This document shows, one piece after another, positions 27,737 through 37,400 of a DNA stretch of 64,000 nucleotides. The notes beneath the pieces were generated by a model that did not search any database, was not told where the DNA came from, and was given only the letters and a program-made list of their open reading frames with translations. A program made the position numbers and the translations under genes. Positions within the stretch are counted from its first letter, which is position 1; the number at the start of each line of letters is the position of its first letter. The stretch lies in the NCBI GenBank assembly GCA_944325525.1, contig CALVAK010000006.1, positions 1 to 64,000 of the forward strand, read 5' to 3'. The stretch is from Candidatus Gastranaerophilales bacterium (GTDB taxonomy: Bacteria; Cyanobacteriota; Vampirovibrionia; Gastranaerophilales; Gastranaerophilaceae).

Positions 27737-29416
27737 CTAAATAACAGGCGGAGGAGGAGTCATAGGAGCTCTGTTCCTCTGGCTATTTCTTCTCTGTTGA
27801 GAAGAGGGCTGCATATTATTTATATTCGCCATTGTATTTTCTATATTCGAACGGATAAGATCTTCCTGCTCATTTAACGACACATCAACACTTGATGTTT
27901 TTATTTCAAAAGTAAAGCCGTTTTCTATTTTTGCAGGAATTATATCATCTTTTGAATTTATTGAAAGTTTTGAAAGCATTAAATCTTTATTTCTTTCTCT
28001 TAATCCGTTTATGAAAACATCAACAAGTTCACTTGTTTTTGCTTCACCCAGAATACCTATACCGCCTTCAGGATTAGTAACATATTTTTTAATATATACG
28101 TCATCAGGTATTTCAACAGAAAGTAAACTGTACACATTGTATACCGCTACATTATTATCAACTAATTTTTTAAGTACGGGGAAGACATTTTTAGTTCCTT
28201 CCGCTGAATTATCCTTAATTCTTCGCTGGAATATATTTATTTCTTCTTGAGTCTTTCTGTTATCATTTAATATATTGTCAATTTGACTCTGCATAAAGAA
28301 TTTTACGGTTAAAGATAATAGCAGAGCTATTAATATTGAACCGAATAACAATACTATTATAAATCTATACAAATCAACTTCATACTCACCAACTTCAATA
28401 AGGTTGGGGTTTATTCTTTCTGCAGGTAAAAAGTTTATATTTAACGGATAATCGTCATAATCAGCAACAGCAGCACCTACAGCTTCTATTGTCATATATG
28501 AAATCATATTAGCATCAACTTCAGCACCCACGCCGCCTATTTCAATAAATTGCTCATTTGTAGTTATACTCTTATTTATACAATCAACTTCACCTTTAAA
28601 ATCAAGTCTTGAAGCCAGGATCTCAGAATTAACCTCGTCTGTTTCACTAATAATAAGTAACGTACGGGGATTGTTTTTTGAAATTGTATTTGATGCAATT
28701 TTTGATATTGTAGAATATACTTCCTCTGTTGAAAATGACTTAACTGCAATAGGCTCTTCAAAACAGTCAACAATATTATTTCCGTTCATATAGAAAGTAC
28801 AGCAACTATTTGGCGTTACTAATAAAATTGCCGTTCTTTCTTCTTTTTGAACATATTTGTTAAATCTATCACAGAATTGAATTGCTTTCAAAAGAGAAGA
28901 ATATGAATTATCTATCCTTACAAGATCAACCTGCATTGCATCAAAAATTTCTATTAATCTTGCTATAACTTTAGTTTGCATAGCACTGTATACAATATTT
29001 TGAGTACTTCTGCCGGCACTTGAAGAAAGTATTGAATAAGATATTGCAGGTTCATTTCTTTTAAAGATGTATAAATCTTCTATTTCACCTTGTAAATTTT
29101 CAATTATAAAAGGTGTTTCAGAAGTATTTTCCAAAGAAGTCATACCAAAATGAACATTAGGTAAATTTATTGTTACACTGCATTCTTCCGGATTTAAACC
29201 GGCTTCTTCAAATAACCCTTCCACTACCTCAGTAAATTCGTCATAATCAATAATTTCCCTTATAGCGTTGTTATATTTTATATTTCCTGAAGCATACCGT
29301 ACAACACTTTTTGTCTTTTTATCGACACATACAAGTTCTATAAAATTATTTGCGGATAACGAAATACCCACATGAATCTTCTTTTTAAATCCCAGTTTTT
29401 CTAATAAATCACTCAT
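27737..29416 (-). CDS. PilM-PilN fusion protein, type IV pilus assembly
   Basis: In this 559-residue protein residues 1-330 form an actin-like ATPase domain of PilM type (KIHVGISLSANNFIEL at the start). The PilN-type junction NINFLPAERIN follows, then a membrane helix (near 350-372), a coiled coil and a PilN periplasmic domain (to about 510), ending in a proline-rich tail. PilM and PilN are usually separate proteins that bind through the INxLP motif of PilN; here they are one chain. Start chosen at the ATG at 29416 behind AGG; a TTG two codons earlier is less likely. Confidence 0.8.
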   Translation of the reverse strand: MSDLLEKLGFKKKIHVGISLSANNFIELVCVDKKTKSVVRYASGNIKYNNAIREIIDYDEFTEVVEGLFEEAGLNPEECSVTINLPNVHFGMTSLENTSETPFIIENLQGEIEDLYIFKRNEPAISYSILSSSAGRSTQNIVYSAMQTKVIARLIEIFDAMQVDLVRIDNSYSSLLKAIQFCDRFNKYVQKEERTAILLVTPNSCCTFYMNGNNIVDCFEEPIAVKSFSTEEVYSTISKIASNTISKNNPRTLLIISETDEVNSEILASRLDFKGEVDCINKSITTNEQFIEIGGVGAEVDANMISYMTIEAVGAAVADYDDYPLNINFLPAERINPNLIEVGEYEVDLYRFIIVLLFGSILIALLLSLTVKFFMQSQIDNILNDNRKTQEEINIFQRRIKDNSAEGTKNVFPVLKKLVDNNVAVYNVYSLLSVEIPDDVYIKKYVTNPEGGIGILGEAKTSELVDVFINGLRERNKDLMLSKLSINSKDDIIPAKIENGFTFEIKTSSVDVSLNEQEDLIRSNIENTMANINNMQPSSQQRRNSQRNRAPMTPPPPVI

Positions 29417-29529
29417 AATCAACCTATTTTTATACCTTAGTGTATATTATAACAATAATATTTCATATTTTCATTTTTGACAAGAAACTTAATGATTGAA
29501 TTTTTTTACTATAACTATACCATTTAATG

Positions 29530-29535
29530 TATAAT
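29530..29535 (+). promoter_or_regulatory. -10 hexamer for rlmB
   Basis: A perfect TATAAT lies 29 bases before the rlmB ATG, with TAGGAG between. No good -35 hexamer is seen at 16-18 bases upstream. Confidence 0.4.
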
Positions 29536-29564
29536 AATTAAAGCTTAAACATAGGAGAAAAACC

Positions 29565-30314
29565 ATGGACAACTATGTATTCGGAAGAAATAACGTAATT
29601 GAACTTTTAAATAATAAAGAAAGAGATATAAATAAAATTATCATAATGAAAAACTGCAGAGAAAATTCGAAAATTTCTCAAATAATAAATATGGCAAAAG
29701 AACGCAACATTGTATTCCAATTTATTCCGAAAGAAAAATTTCAACAATATAAAGAATATGCACATCAAGGTGTAATAGCATATGTATCACCGGTGAAATA
29801 TACTGAAATAGAAGATTTTTTAGCCAACCATAAAAAATATAAAAAAGTTATAATAACTGACGGAGTGGAAGACCCTCATAATTTTGGTTCTATAGTAAGA
29901 ACTGCAGTATGCGGCGGTTTTGATGCCGTTATATTTCCTACAAGAAGAAATGCACAGGTTAATTCTACTGTAGAAAAATCTTCGGCAGGAGCTGTTAACC
30001 ACATAGATATGATAATGGTTAATAGCCTTCCTTCTATTATAGATAAGCTAAAAAATAAGGACTTCTGGATAATTGCGGCAGATATTAATGCTAAAGATAA
30101 TTATTATGACATTGATTATTGCAATATGAATTTTGCAATAGTTCTTGGCTCCGAAAAAGAAGGAATTTCAAGCACTATTTTAAAAAAAGCGGATTATAAA
30201 GTTAAAATACCTATTCTAAACGAATTTGACTCTCTTAATGTTGCAAATGCAGCAAGTATTATTATCTATGAATCTGTAAAACAAACGGTGCAAAAATCGG
30301 GGATTAGTGTATAA
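29565..30314 (+). CDS. rlmB: 23S rRNA 2'-O-ribose methyltransferase, TrmH/RlmB family
   Basis: The 249-residue SPOUT methyltransferase has an N-terminal substrate-binding domain (1-75, [11 protein letters not shown]) and the three family motifs: [13 protein letters not shown] (near 103), [10 protein letters not shown] (near 205) and [15 protein letters not shown] (near 225). These make the knotted AdoMet site. RlmB methylates a guanosine in the 23S rRNA peptidyl-transferase region; the exact target cannot be read from sequence. AGGAG precedes the ATG. The sigma-factor gene begins 22 bases after its stop. Confidence 0.9.
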   Translation: MDNYVFGRNNVIELLNNKERDINKIIIMKNCRENSKISQIINMAKERNIVFQFIPKEKFQQYKEYAHQGVIAYVSPVKYTEIEDFLANHKKYKKVIITDGVEDPHNFGSIVRTAVCGGFDAVIFPTRRNAQVNSTVEKSSAGAVNHIDMIMVNSLPSIIDKLKNKDFWIIAADINAKDNYYDIDYCNMNFAIVLGSEKEGISSTILKKADYKVKIPILNEFDSLNVANAASIIIYESVKQTVQKSGISV

Positions 30315-30336
30315 TATTTTATTATCGGAGGATTCA

Positions 30337-31317
30337 ATGACTGAAAGCCAGGATAATTTTTCCATAAATGAAGATGAAACAAATTCTGATTCTTTAGAGG
30401 TTAATTTAGAAGATGATGATATACTTAATGCCGTTGAAGAACCTAAAACGGCAGAAACACAAAATAGTGCCATTGCTGATGATTCGGTAAAAATATATTT
30501 GCAGCAAATAGGTAAAATTAAACTCTTAAGCAGTGAAGAAGAACTTGAAGTTGCCAAACAAATAAAAGAAAAAAATTCAGAACAGGCAAAAAAAACACTG
30601 GTGAATGCTAATTTAAGGCTTGTTGTAAGTATTGCCAAAAAATATATAGGACGGGGTTTATCTTTCCTTGACTTAATTCAGGAAGGAAATATGGGATTAA
30701 TGCGTGCCGCAGAAAAATTTGACTATTCAAAAGGCTATAAATTCTCAACATATGCAACGTGGTGGATTCAACAGGCAATAACACGTGCTATCGCCGATAA
30801 ATCAAGATTAATCAGACTTCCTGTCCACATGATTGAAACATTAAGCAAAATAAAAAAAGTTTCTCTTGACTTAACCATTGAAAACGGAGCAGCCCCAACA
30901 AAAGAAGAAATTGCATATAAAATTGGTATGCCGGTACAGAAACTTACTGCTCTCATTGAATCAGCTCAAGGTACTATCAGTATTGAATCACCTGCAAATC
31001 AAAAAGATGATAATTCAAAGCTATCTGATTTTATTGTTGACGAAACTACTCTGTCTCCGGATACAAAAGTCACCCAGGATAATTTATTTTGCGATATAAA
31101 AAAGATGTTAAACCACTTAAGCGAAAAAGAACGTAATGTACTTATAATGCGATACGGACTTGATGATAACGGAGAAAAGAAAACGCTTGAAGAAATAGGC
31201 AGCTATTACGGAGTTTCAAGAGAAAGAATCAGACAAATTGAAAACAGAGCAATGAGCAAGCTTAAAAAACTTTGCCGTAATAATAATATAAATAAAAATT
31301 TAAAGAATTATATTTAA
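30337..31317 (+). CDS. RNA polymerase sigma-70 factor of RpoD/SigA type
   Basis: The 326-residue factor has region 1.2 ([20 protein letters not shown]), region 2 with [19 protein letters not shown] and [15 protein letters not shown] (promoter melting and -10 recognition), region 3, and region 4 with [20 protein letters not shown] for -35 recognition. Region 1.1 is replaced by a short acidic leader (1-50). The start is the ATG at 30337 behind CGGAGG. Given the TTGACA/TATAAT promoters here, it may be the primary sigma factor or a close group 2 relative. Confidence 0.92.
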   Translation: MTESQDNFSINEDETNSDSLEVNLEDDDILNAVEEPKTAETQNSAIADDSVKIYLQQIGKIKLLSSEEELEVAKQIKEKNSEQAKKTLVNANLRLVVSIAKKYIGRGLSFLDLIQEGNMGLMRAAEKFDYSKGYKFSTYATWWIQQAITRAIADKSRLIRLPVHMIETLSKIKKVSLDLTIENGAAPTKEEIAYKIGMPVQKLTALIESAQGTISIESPANQKDDNSKLSDFIVDETTLSPDTKVTQDNLFCDIKKMLNHLSEKERNVLIMRYGLDDNGEKKTLEEIGSYYGVSRERIRQIENRAMSKLKKLCRNNNINKNLKNYI

Positions 31318-31415
31318 TAAATATAACCTGTACTATGTGTTATTTTTTAGTTCTTCTTTAATATTATAAAAAATATGTTATAATTTTTTAGTAATATTTT
31401 ATTGGAGTATACAAT

Positions 31416-31808
31416 TTGAAGGAAGTTTCATCAGATAAATTTGCGAGTGTTATTGCCCGCATATTAGATGACAGACAGGCAAAAGATATAAAAATTCTAA
31501 ACATTTCAAATGTTTCTGTTCTTGCTGACTATTTTGTTATATGTTCATCTGAAACAAGTACACATGTTAAAGCTCTTACAGGGTATGTAAGAGAAAAAAT
31601 CAAAGATTTTTTTGACAGAATTCCGATAGGGGAAGAAACTGATGCTAAAAACAGATGGAATCTTCTGGATTACGGGGATGTCATTGTTCATATCCTTCAC
31701 AGAGATGAACGTGAAACATATGCTATAGAAAGATTTTGGAATCATGCTTTTTGTGTAGATGAAAGCGAGTGGATGAAAAAATCTGAAGAGTATTCTGAAT
31801 ATAAGTAA
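31416..31808 (+). CDS. rsfS: Ribosomal silencing factor RsfS
   Basis: RsfS binds ribosomal protein uL14 and blocks subunit joining when nutrients are scarce. The 130-residue protein has the family stretches ILNISNVSVLADYFVIC, WNLLDYGDVIVHILH and YAIERFWNHA. It starts with TTG, with GGAG eight bases upstream. In many bacteria it follows nadD and yqeK; here those two are about 29 kb away. Confidence 0.93.
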   Translation: MKEVSSDKFASVIARILDDRQAKDIKILNISNVSVLADYFVICSSETSTHVKALTGYVREKIKDFFDRIPIGEETDAKNRWNLLDYGDVIVHILHRDERETYAIERFWNHAFCVDESEWMKKSEEYSEYK

Positions 31809-31819
31809 AAGGGGATAAG

Positions 31820-32224
31820 ATGAAAAAAGTTTTTTTAACTGTATTAATTATGGCATTTTTCTCAGGCGGAGTATTTGCTGATACCGTTGATAATCTTGAC
31901 GGAATAACTCCAGCTCAAAAACAGAAATTATCTATGGTTCAGTTCAATTACAAACAGGATTACAACAATCTTGAACAAAAAATTCTGGAATATAATTCTA
32001 AATTATTAAAATTACAACAAGAAAAAGACAAATCACCGGCAGAAATATCTATGTTATCTTCTGCATATGAAAGAAACCTTAAAACATTAAAAGCCCAGCA
32101 GGAAAAATTAAATCAAGACAGAGATGAACGCTATAAAATGATATTAACCGAAGAACAATATAAGCAGTATAAAGAACAAAATATTCAAACCGAAAATGCT
32201 TATAATAAATTTTTACAAAAATAA
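31820..32224 (+). CDS. Spy/CpxP-like periplasmic protein
   Basis: A 134-residue protein with a signal peptide (1-20, ending at VFA), then an all-helical, charged mature part. It carries two LTxxQ-like motifs, ITPAQKQKL near residue 29 and LTEEQYKQY near 112, the hallmark of Spy/CpxP-type stress chaperones and metal sensors. AAGGGGA precedes the ATG. It heads a run of four further genes that includes an anti-sigma/sigma pair, so a role in sensing envelope damage or metal is plausible. Confidence 0.75.
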   Translation: MKKVFLTVLIMAFFSGGVFADTVDNLDGITPAQKQKLSMVQFNYKQDYNNLEQKILEYNSKLLKLQQEKDKSPAEISMLSSAYERNLKTLKAQQEKLNQDRDERYKMILTEEQYKQYKEQNIQTENAYNKFLQK

Positions 32225-32238
32225 AAAGGAGAAGTACC

Positions 32239-32739
32239 GTGAAGAATAAGCTGGCATATTTATTAGTTTTCTTGTGTTTTTGTATTTTTGGTAACATAAT
32301 GCAGGCAAATGCTTATGTAAGTTCTGAATATGACATACAGCAAAAAGTACAACAGGTTAGAGCATTAAGTAAATTTGATTTTCTTTCACTTGTAAACAAA
32401 AATGAACTTATTGGTTTCAGACTTGATAATTTTAAGATGACTTCACAATACTATTCTAATAATGTTGCTTTATCTGCTGATAATTTAAGCAATATTCTTA
32501 ATCAGATAAATCTTGTCAAAAATTCCTCAGATTATTCTGATACAGAAAAAAATATGCAATTAAACAAGTTGTATCAGGATGCAAATAATGCACTTTATGA
32601 CATAGATACAAAAACAATCAGTTATTTAATAGAAGTAAGAAGAGGCATGCCAAGCATAACATATCAAAGATATTTGAAAAAGTTTCAGGATTATTACAAC
32701 AGTCTTGGTCTTACCGAATCAACAATTATACTTAATTAA
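32239..32739 (+). CDS. Secreted helical protein of unknown function
   Basis: A 166-residue protein with a signal peptide (1-25, ending at ANA) and a helical, polar mature region containing tyrosine- and asparagine-rich stretches. It starts with GTG behind AAGGAG. It lies between the Spy-like gene and the anti-sigma gene on the same strand. No family is recognised. Confidence 0.65.
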   Translation: MKNKLAYLLVFLCFCIFGNIMQANAYVSSEYDIQQKVQQVRALSKFDFLSLVNKNELIGFRLDNFKMTSQYYSNNVALSADNLSNILNQINLVKNSSDYSDTEKNMQLNKLYQDANNALYDIDTKTISYLIEVRRGMPSITYQRYLKKFQDYYNSLGLTESTIILN

Positions 32740-32744
32740 AAAAA

Positions 32745-32770
32745 TGAACTTTTTTAAATTACTCCTCGTT
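32745..32770 (+). promoter_or_regulatory. Candidate ECF-sigma promoter before the anti-sigma gene
   Basis: TGAACT at 32745-32750 and CGTT at 32767-32770 are separated by 16 bases, resembling the TGAAC(T)/CGT(T) pattern of promoters used by ECF sigma factors. It lies 26 bases before the anti-sigma start and after the stop of the previous gene. This would make the sigma factor autoregulated. Confidence 0.45.
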
Positions 32771-32796
32771 ATATATTATGAAAAGAGGAAATTTAA

Positions 32797-33150
32797 ATGA
32801 ACAACAAGAACAAATGTGATAAATACGAAGCATATTTTGTTTTTCAAGATGAAGAATCTTTTAACAATCATTTGAAAAATTGTCCTGATTGCAGGGAAAA
32901 ACACAAAAAATATCTTAAAGTATCCGAACTTGTTAAAGAAGTTGCTCCTGTTTATTTAAAACAGCAGGAAAAAAAGAAAGCTTCCACAATAAAAAAACTT
33001 GCATGTTGTTTTATATTTATGGTTGGATTTTCAAGTTTTGCCGGATACCGGATATATGATGAAAATTCTTTTCAGATAAGTACTGTTGAAGATTCTTATA
33101 TCAGTGCTATGGGATTGCCTATAGATGAATACGGATTTCTCGAGATATAG
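32797..33150 (+). CDS. Membrane anti-sigma factor with a zinc-binding HxxxCxxC motif
   Basis: The 117-residue protein has the ZAS-type motif HLKNCPDC (H25, C29, C32) in its cytoplasmic N-terminal half, one membrane helix (about 66-83) and a short outer segment of about 34 residues. This is the layout of class I anti-sigma factors that hold an ECF sigma factor until a signal arrives. AAGAGG precedes the ATG. The ECF gene follows 14 bases later. Its very short outer part suggests that a separate periplasmic protein does the sensing. Confidence 0.8.
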   Translation: MNNKNKCDKYEAYFVFQDEESFNNHLKNCPDCREKHKKYLKVSELVKEVAPVYLKQQEKKKASTIKKLACCFIFMVGFSSFAGYRIYDENSFQISTVEDSYISAMGLPIDEYGFLEI

Positions 33151-33164
33151 TGTGAAGGTAAATT

Positions 33165-33656
33165 TTGAAAGAAATATTAACTCAATACAGAAATAATATA
33201 AGAAAAATTATTTCTAATATGACTGGTTCATATAATGAAGATATAGAGCAGGAAGTTTATATAAGAACTTATAAACATCTTGATAAATATAAAGAAAGCG
33301 GTAAATTTAAAAGCTGGATTAGCACTATTACTGCTAATTTATGCAGAGATTATATGAAATCTTCATATTTTAAACATTCACAAAATGCAGTTACAGACGA
33401 GGACAATATAATACAAATAAAAGATGAAAGAGAAAATATAGAAGATGTATTAATAAGAAAACAACGCCAAAAACAAATTATAGATGCAATAAATTCATTA
33501 AAACCAAAATTTCGTGAAGTAATTATAATGTACGAAATGAAAGATATGAATTATGAAGAAATTTCAAAAAAAATAAATTGTCCTGTTGGGACAGTAAGAT
33601 CAAGACTTTTTAACGCGCGCAAAGAATTGAGTATCATTTTAAAAGATTTAATTTGA
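33165..33656 (+). CDS. ECF-family RNA polymerase sigma factor
   Basis: The 163-residue factor has sigma region 2 (residues 20-75, DIEQEVYIRTYKHLDKYK and FKSWISTITANLCRDYMKS) and region 4 (105-160, LKPKFREVIIMYEMKDMNYE and VGTVRSRLFNARKEL), with no region 3. It starts with TTG behind GAAGG. Its position just after the anti-sigma gene defines a regulatory pair. Probable targets include this operon, through the promoter at 32745. Confidence 0.9.
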   Translation: MKEILTQYRNNIRKIISNMTGSYNEDIEQEVYIRTYKHLDKYKESGKFKSWISTITANLCRDYMKSSYFKHSQNAVTDEDNIIQIKDERENIEDVLIRKQRQKQIIDAINSLKPKFREVIIMYEMKDMNYEEISKKINCPVGTVRSRLFNARKELSIILKDLI

Positions 33657-33670
33657 AAGGAGCATAAAAA

Positions 33671-34378
33671 GTGAACAAAAATTTAATTATACCTGTTTTA
33701 AGCACATTAATGGTTTTCTCAGGTCTTAATACCTGTTATGCGGAAATACAACCGGTTTCAAATACTGATAATACAGCAGCACAGACAATTGAGACAAAAG
33801 AATTGCTGCCTCCGGTAAAAGACAATCTGCCGGGACCTTGCCCTGAACAGTACAAAAAACCATGCCCGCCATCTTGCGATAAACCTTGTCCGCCAGATTG
33901 CACAATAAAAGGACCGCATCATCATAAACACTTTAGAGGACCTCATCCTTCAAAGGCAGAAATGGAAGCTAAAAAACTAGAATTCGAGAAACGATTAAAT
34001 TTAAGCGAAGCTCAAAAGCAGCAAATAGAAATTCAAAAAAAAGCAGACAGAGAGAAAATAAAACCGGTTATTGATCAAATAAAACTCAAAAAACAAGAAT
34101 ATAAAGCGGTTCAAGCTGACTCAACTTTATCTCAAGCTGAAAAGAATAAAAAATTAACTTCCATTAAAAAAGAAATGAAAGAACTTAAATTCAAAGCTGA
34201 AAAATTAAGAAAACAGAATATGGAAAGTTTTGAATCTGTTTTAACAGATCAGCAAAAAAAAGAATTTTCGCAAATTAAAAAAGAACAAAAGCAAAAAATG
34301 GAAGAAAGAAGAAAACAGTTTGAAGAAAGAAAAAAGAATAAACCGCAGGGCTGTCCTATAGAAAAGTTGAACAAATAG
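33671..34378 (+). CDS. Spy/CpxP-like periplasmic protein with a Cys/Pro/His-rich head
   Basis: The 235-residue protein starts with GTG behind AAAGGAG and has a signal peptide (1-24). Residues 50-95 form a likely metal-binding head with five cysteines (57, 65, 69, 73, 77) in proline-rich repeats and a histidine cluster (83-85, 87, 92). A long charged helical part follows with LSEAQKQQ (111-118) and LTDQQKKEF (near 191), the LTxxQ-type motifs of Spy/CpxP/CnrX relatives. It sits 14 bases after the ECF gene. A metal-sensing or metal-buffering partner of the sigma/anti-sigma pair is the simplest reading. Confidence 0.75.
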   Translation: MNKNLIIPVLSTLMVFSGLNTCYAEIQPVSNTDNTAAQTIETKELLPPVKDNLPGPCPEQYKKPCPPSCDKPCPPDCTIKGPHHHKHFRGPHPSKAEMEAKKLEFEKRLNLSEAQKQQIEIQKKADREKIKPVIDQIKLKKQEYKAVQADSTLSQAEKNKKLTSIKKEMKELKFKAEKLRKQNMESFESVLTDQQKKEFSQIKKEQKQKMEERRKQFEERKKNKPQGCPIEKLNK

Positions 34379-34392
34379 TATATTGAACAACT

Positions 34393-34428
34393 AACAAAAA
34401 GAGCTGATAAATATCAGCTCTTTTTGTT
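34393..34428. terminator. Bidirectional terminator with a 17-bp perfect stem
   Basis: Bases 34393-34409 pair perfectly with 34412-34428, with A5/T5 runs inside the stem. It ends the ECF operon and overlaps the stop codon of the convergent AsmA/TamB-like gene, so it probably serves both. Confidence 0.85.
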
Positions 34429-37400
34429 ATTGTACCCATTTAAAACTTTGAACATATCCTGATTCATTTATATCACCGTCAATAATTGCCTGAAAAATTC
34501 TTGATTCATAATCACCATTTGTAAATGACGGTATTTTTTCTACATCTTCAATAAAGTTTTCTCTTCCGAAATCAAACATCGATATTCCGGGTATTAGTTT
34601 AAAGAAAGTATTTAAAGACGTATTACCAAGTGTACCGAATATTGTTGAAATACGTTTTGACAACTTTCCTAAAATTTCAAGTTCAGCATGGGTTTTTGTT
34701 ATATCATAAGTACCTTGTATGTATAAGCTCAAATTTTCTCCTTTAGAAAAAATTTCAATATCTTTTGCCACACCATCTTCTATCATACAGCTCCCGCTTA
34801 TACTCGAAAAATACCCTGTTTTAACAAGATTCAGAAGTTCCAGAATACTGTTAAGAGTAAAACCTGTAATACCGCTTTTTACAATATTACTTGCTCTCAA
34901 AAGATATTCCAAAGAACCCAGCTTCGGCATTCTTCCGTCTGATATTTCACAGTATACCATTCCGGATAAATTCTTGATTCGTTCTTCATCATTTGTACCT
35001 TTTGTTTTCAAATATATTTTCCCGTTCGCTTGTCCATATATTTGATTTTTTCCTTCAAACAGTGTTTGAGCGATATAATTTGAATCAATATTGTTAAGTT
35101 CAAAATCTCCGGTTAAGGTTGTATCATTCAGGTTGTATGATAAAACACCTTGCAAATTACCTTGCTCTACTTCAAGAATCATATTATTTATAAGAAATAT
35201 ACCGTTTTCATCTATTGAAAAATCACCTCTAAAATTATTTGCAATTAACGATTTCACAAGTAATTCTTTTACTTCTATATGACCGTTCTCAATAGAAAGC
35301 CCGTTTAAATCAATGTTTTTTATTTTATTATTTGTATTCATTGCTTTATGGGTATCAGATAAATTTTTCAATAATTTATCCCTGTCTATTCGATCAGCAT
35401 TGATATCTAATTTGGCTATCTTTGGTTTACCTTTTATATTGTTTTCTATTTTAGAATTAACAATTATTCTTGATTCAGATATAAAACCAAAGACTTTAAG
35501 GTCGATATCTTTCTTATCAGCTTTAAATTGTATATTTTTTATTATCGTATCAAACAAAGGAATATCAATATTTCTACAATCCATATTTCCTATGATTTTC
35601 ACAACATTATTACTAAACATTTTGTATTTTAAATTACAATTAAATGTTCCCTGTTTTAAAACAGGCGATTTTAAAAATAAATTAAGAAATCTGGCAGGCA
35701 AATTTTTATGTGTTTTTATATTAAACTCATCAAGTTCAATTTCCTTGCCATTTTTCTTCAATACTCCGTATGAAGTTGCAAATGTCATCGGATATGTCTT
35801 ATTATTTTGGGAAGATATGTATTTTATATAATCAAATTTTTTAATGTTTATTTTGTCCGGAGATATATTAAATTCTCCCGTAAGTTCTCTTTTATCGTTT
35901 GTCTCGCCTATATTTGTTTTATCAAATGATATATCCGCATCTGTATTCAATGTAAGTTTCGGAATTATATTAAGATTATTTATATTACCTGTTATCCGGG
36001 AAGAAAAACCTATATCACCTTCAACATCAATTCTTTTTGCCAAAGCCTCCGGCAGATATGTTTTAATAAAATTGTTAGTCAGTTTTGCAGTGAAATAACT
36101 GTTTATATAAGGCTTCTTATACAAATTTGATACTGTTATATCACCAAAGAAAGGCATATCTCCTATTTGAGCGGCAACATCATTAACAATAATTTTATTA
36201 TTTTTAAAATAAATAATAAAGTTATCAAACCTTAAAGGAGCCCCGGTTGATTTATGAGTTAGAGATATGTTATTTGCATCAATTTCCCCTTTTAAAACAT
36301 TTTTATTAATTTCTATATTTATACCTGTCGTACCTTTATAATCATTAAACTGCTTAAGTACTTTTTTTATTTGTTCAGGTATTATAGTTATTTTTTCAAT
36401 ATTATTCAAATTTGATATATTAAAATCATCAGTTTTAATTTTCAGGTTATATTCCGGATTTTGTGTATCAGTATCCTTAATATTGCCGGTGACCATAACA
36501 TTAGAGTCATATAAAGCGGCATTAACATCTTCTATTGTAACTACCGACTTATTCATAATAATTCTTCCGGATTTTGCTTTTATTGGATTATCCTCGTTGT
36601 CAGGAATAAAATTAATTACGGCATAAGCCTTATCCGGTTCAAAATCAACAGATTTTGCCTTATATTTAAAATATAAATCGTGTTTAGAGGCAGTTTTATA
36701 TAAATTTGATAAATTCGGATAATTTTCAGGATACAAATATGATTCAGTCAAAAACTTAATAGTATCTTTTAATTTAATTTCTTTACCTGTAACTTCTATA
36801 TCAACATCCGGTATTTTAGTTTCTAAATCGGTATTAATCTGTCCTGAAATTTTTATCGGAGAACTGCCTGATATACCGGTTAGAGAATTTAAAACAACTT
36901 GTGTTTCTGTAAAATCAACTATTCCTTTGATATTGTCAACAGGAGTCCTAAATCCTTCTATGAAACAAGAATTTCCGAGCAAATATAAAGCCCCTTTAAC
37001 TTTCATATCTTTAAAAGCTTCCTCTGGCGGAAGCGGAGGTTCGCCATAAGCTACAGGAACTATTTTTGCTTTTAAATTTATAAATATGCGGACTGCATTT
37101 TCCGCATCGGTAATTATAGAAATACCATCTTTTACATCTTTCAGCAAAGTACTTTTATTTATTATTTCTAACAAATCTTTTACCTGAGCATTACTTGAGG
37201 AAATATTAAAATCAAAATGATTATTAATTTTTACTCTGCCTTCCACCTGCAGCGGATTTGATTTAACAAAAGCCTGAAGGGTTTTAAACTCTATAATATC
37301 TTCTTTAAAATTCAATTCACCTTCAGCATAATCAACTTTTCCGTATAAACCGTTATAAGATAATGCTGCATCATTAAATCGTGAATATCCGTCTATATTA

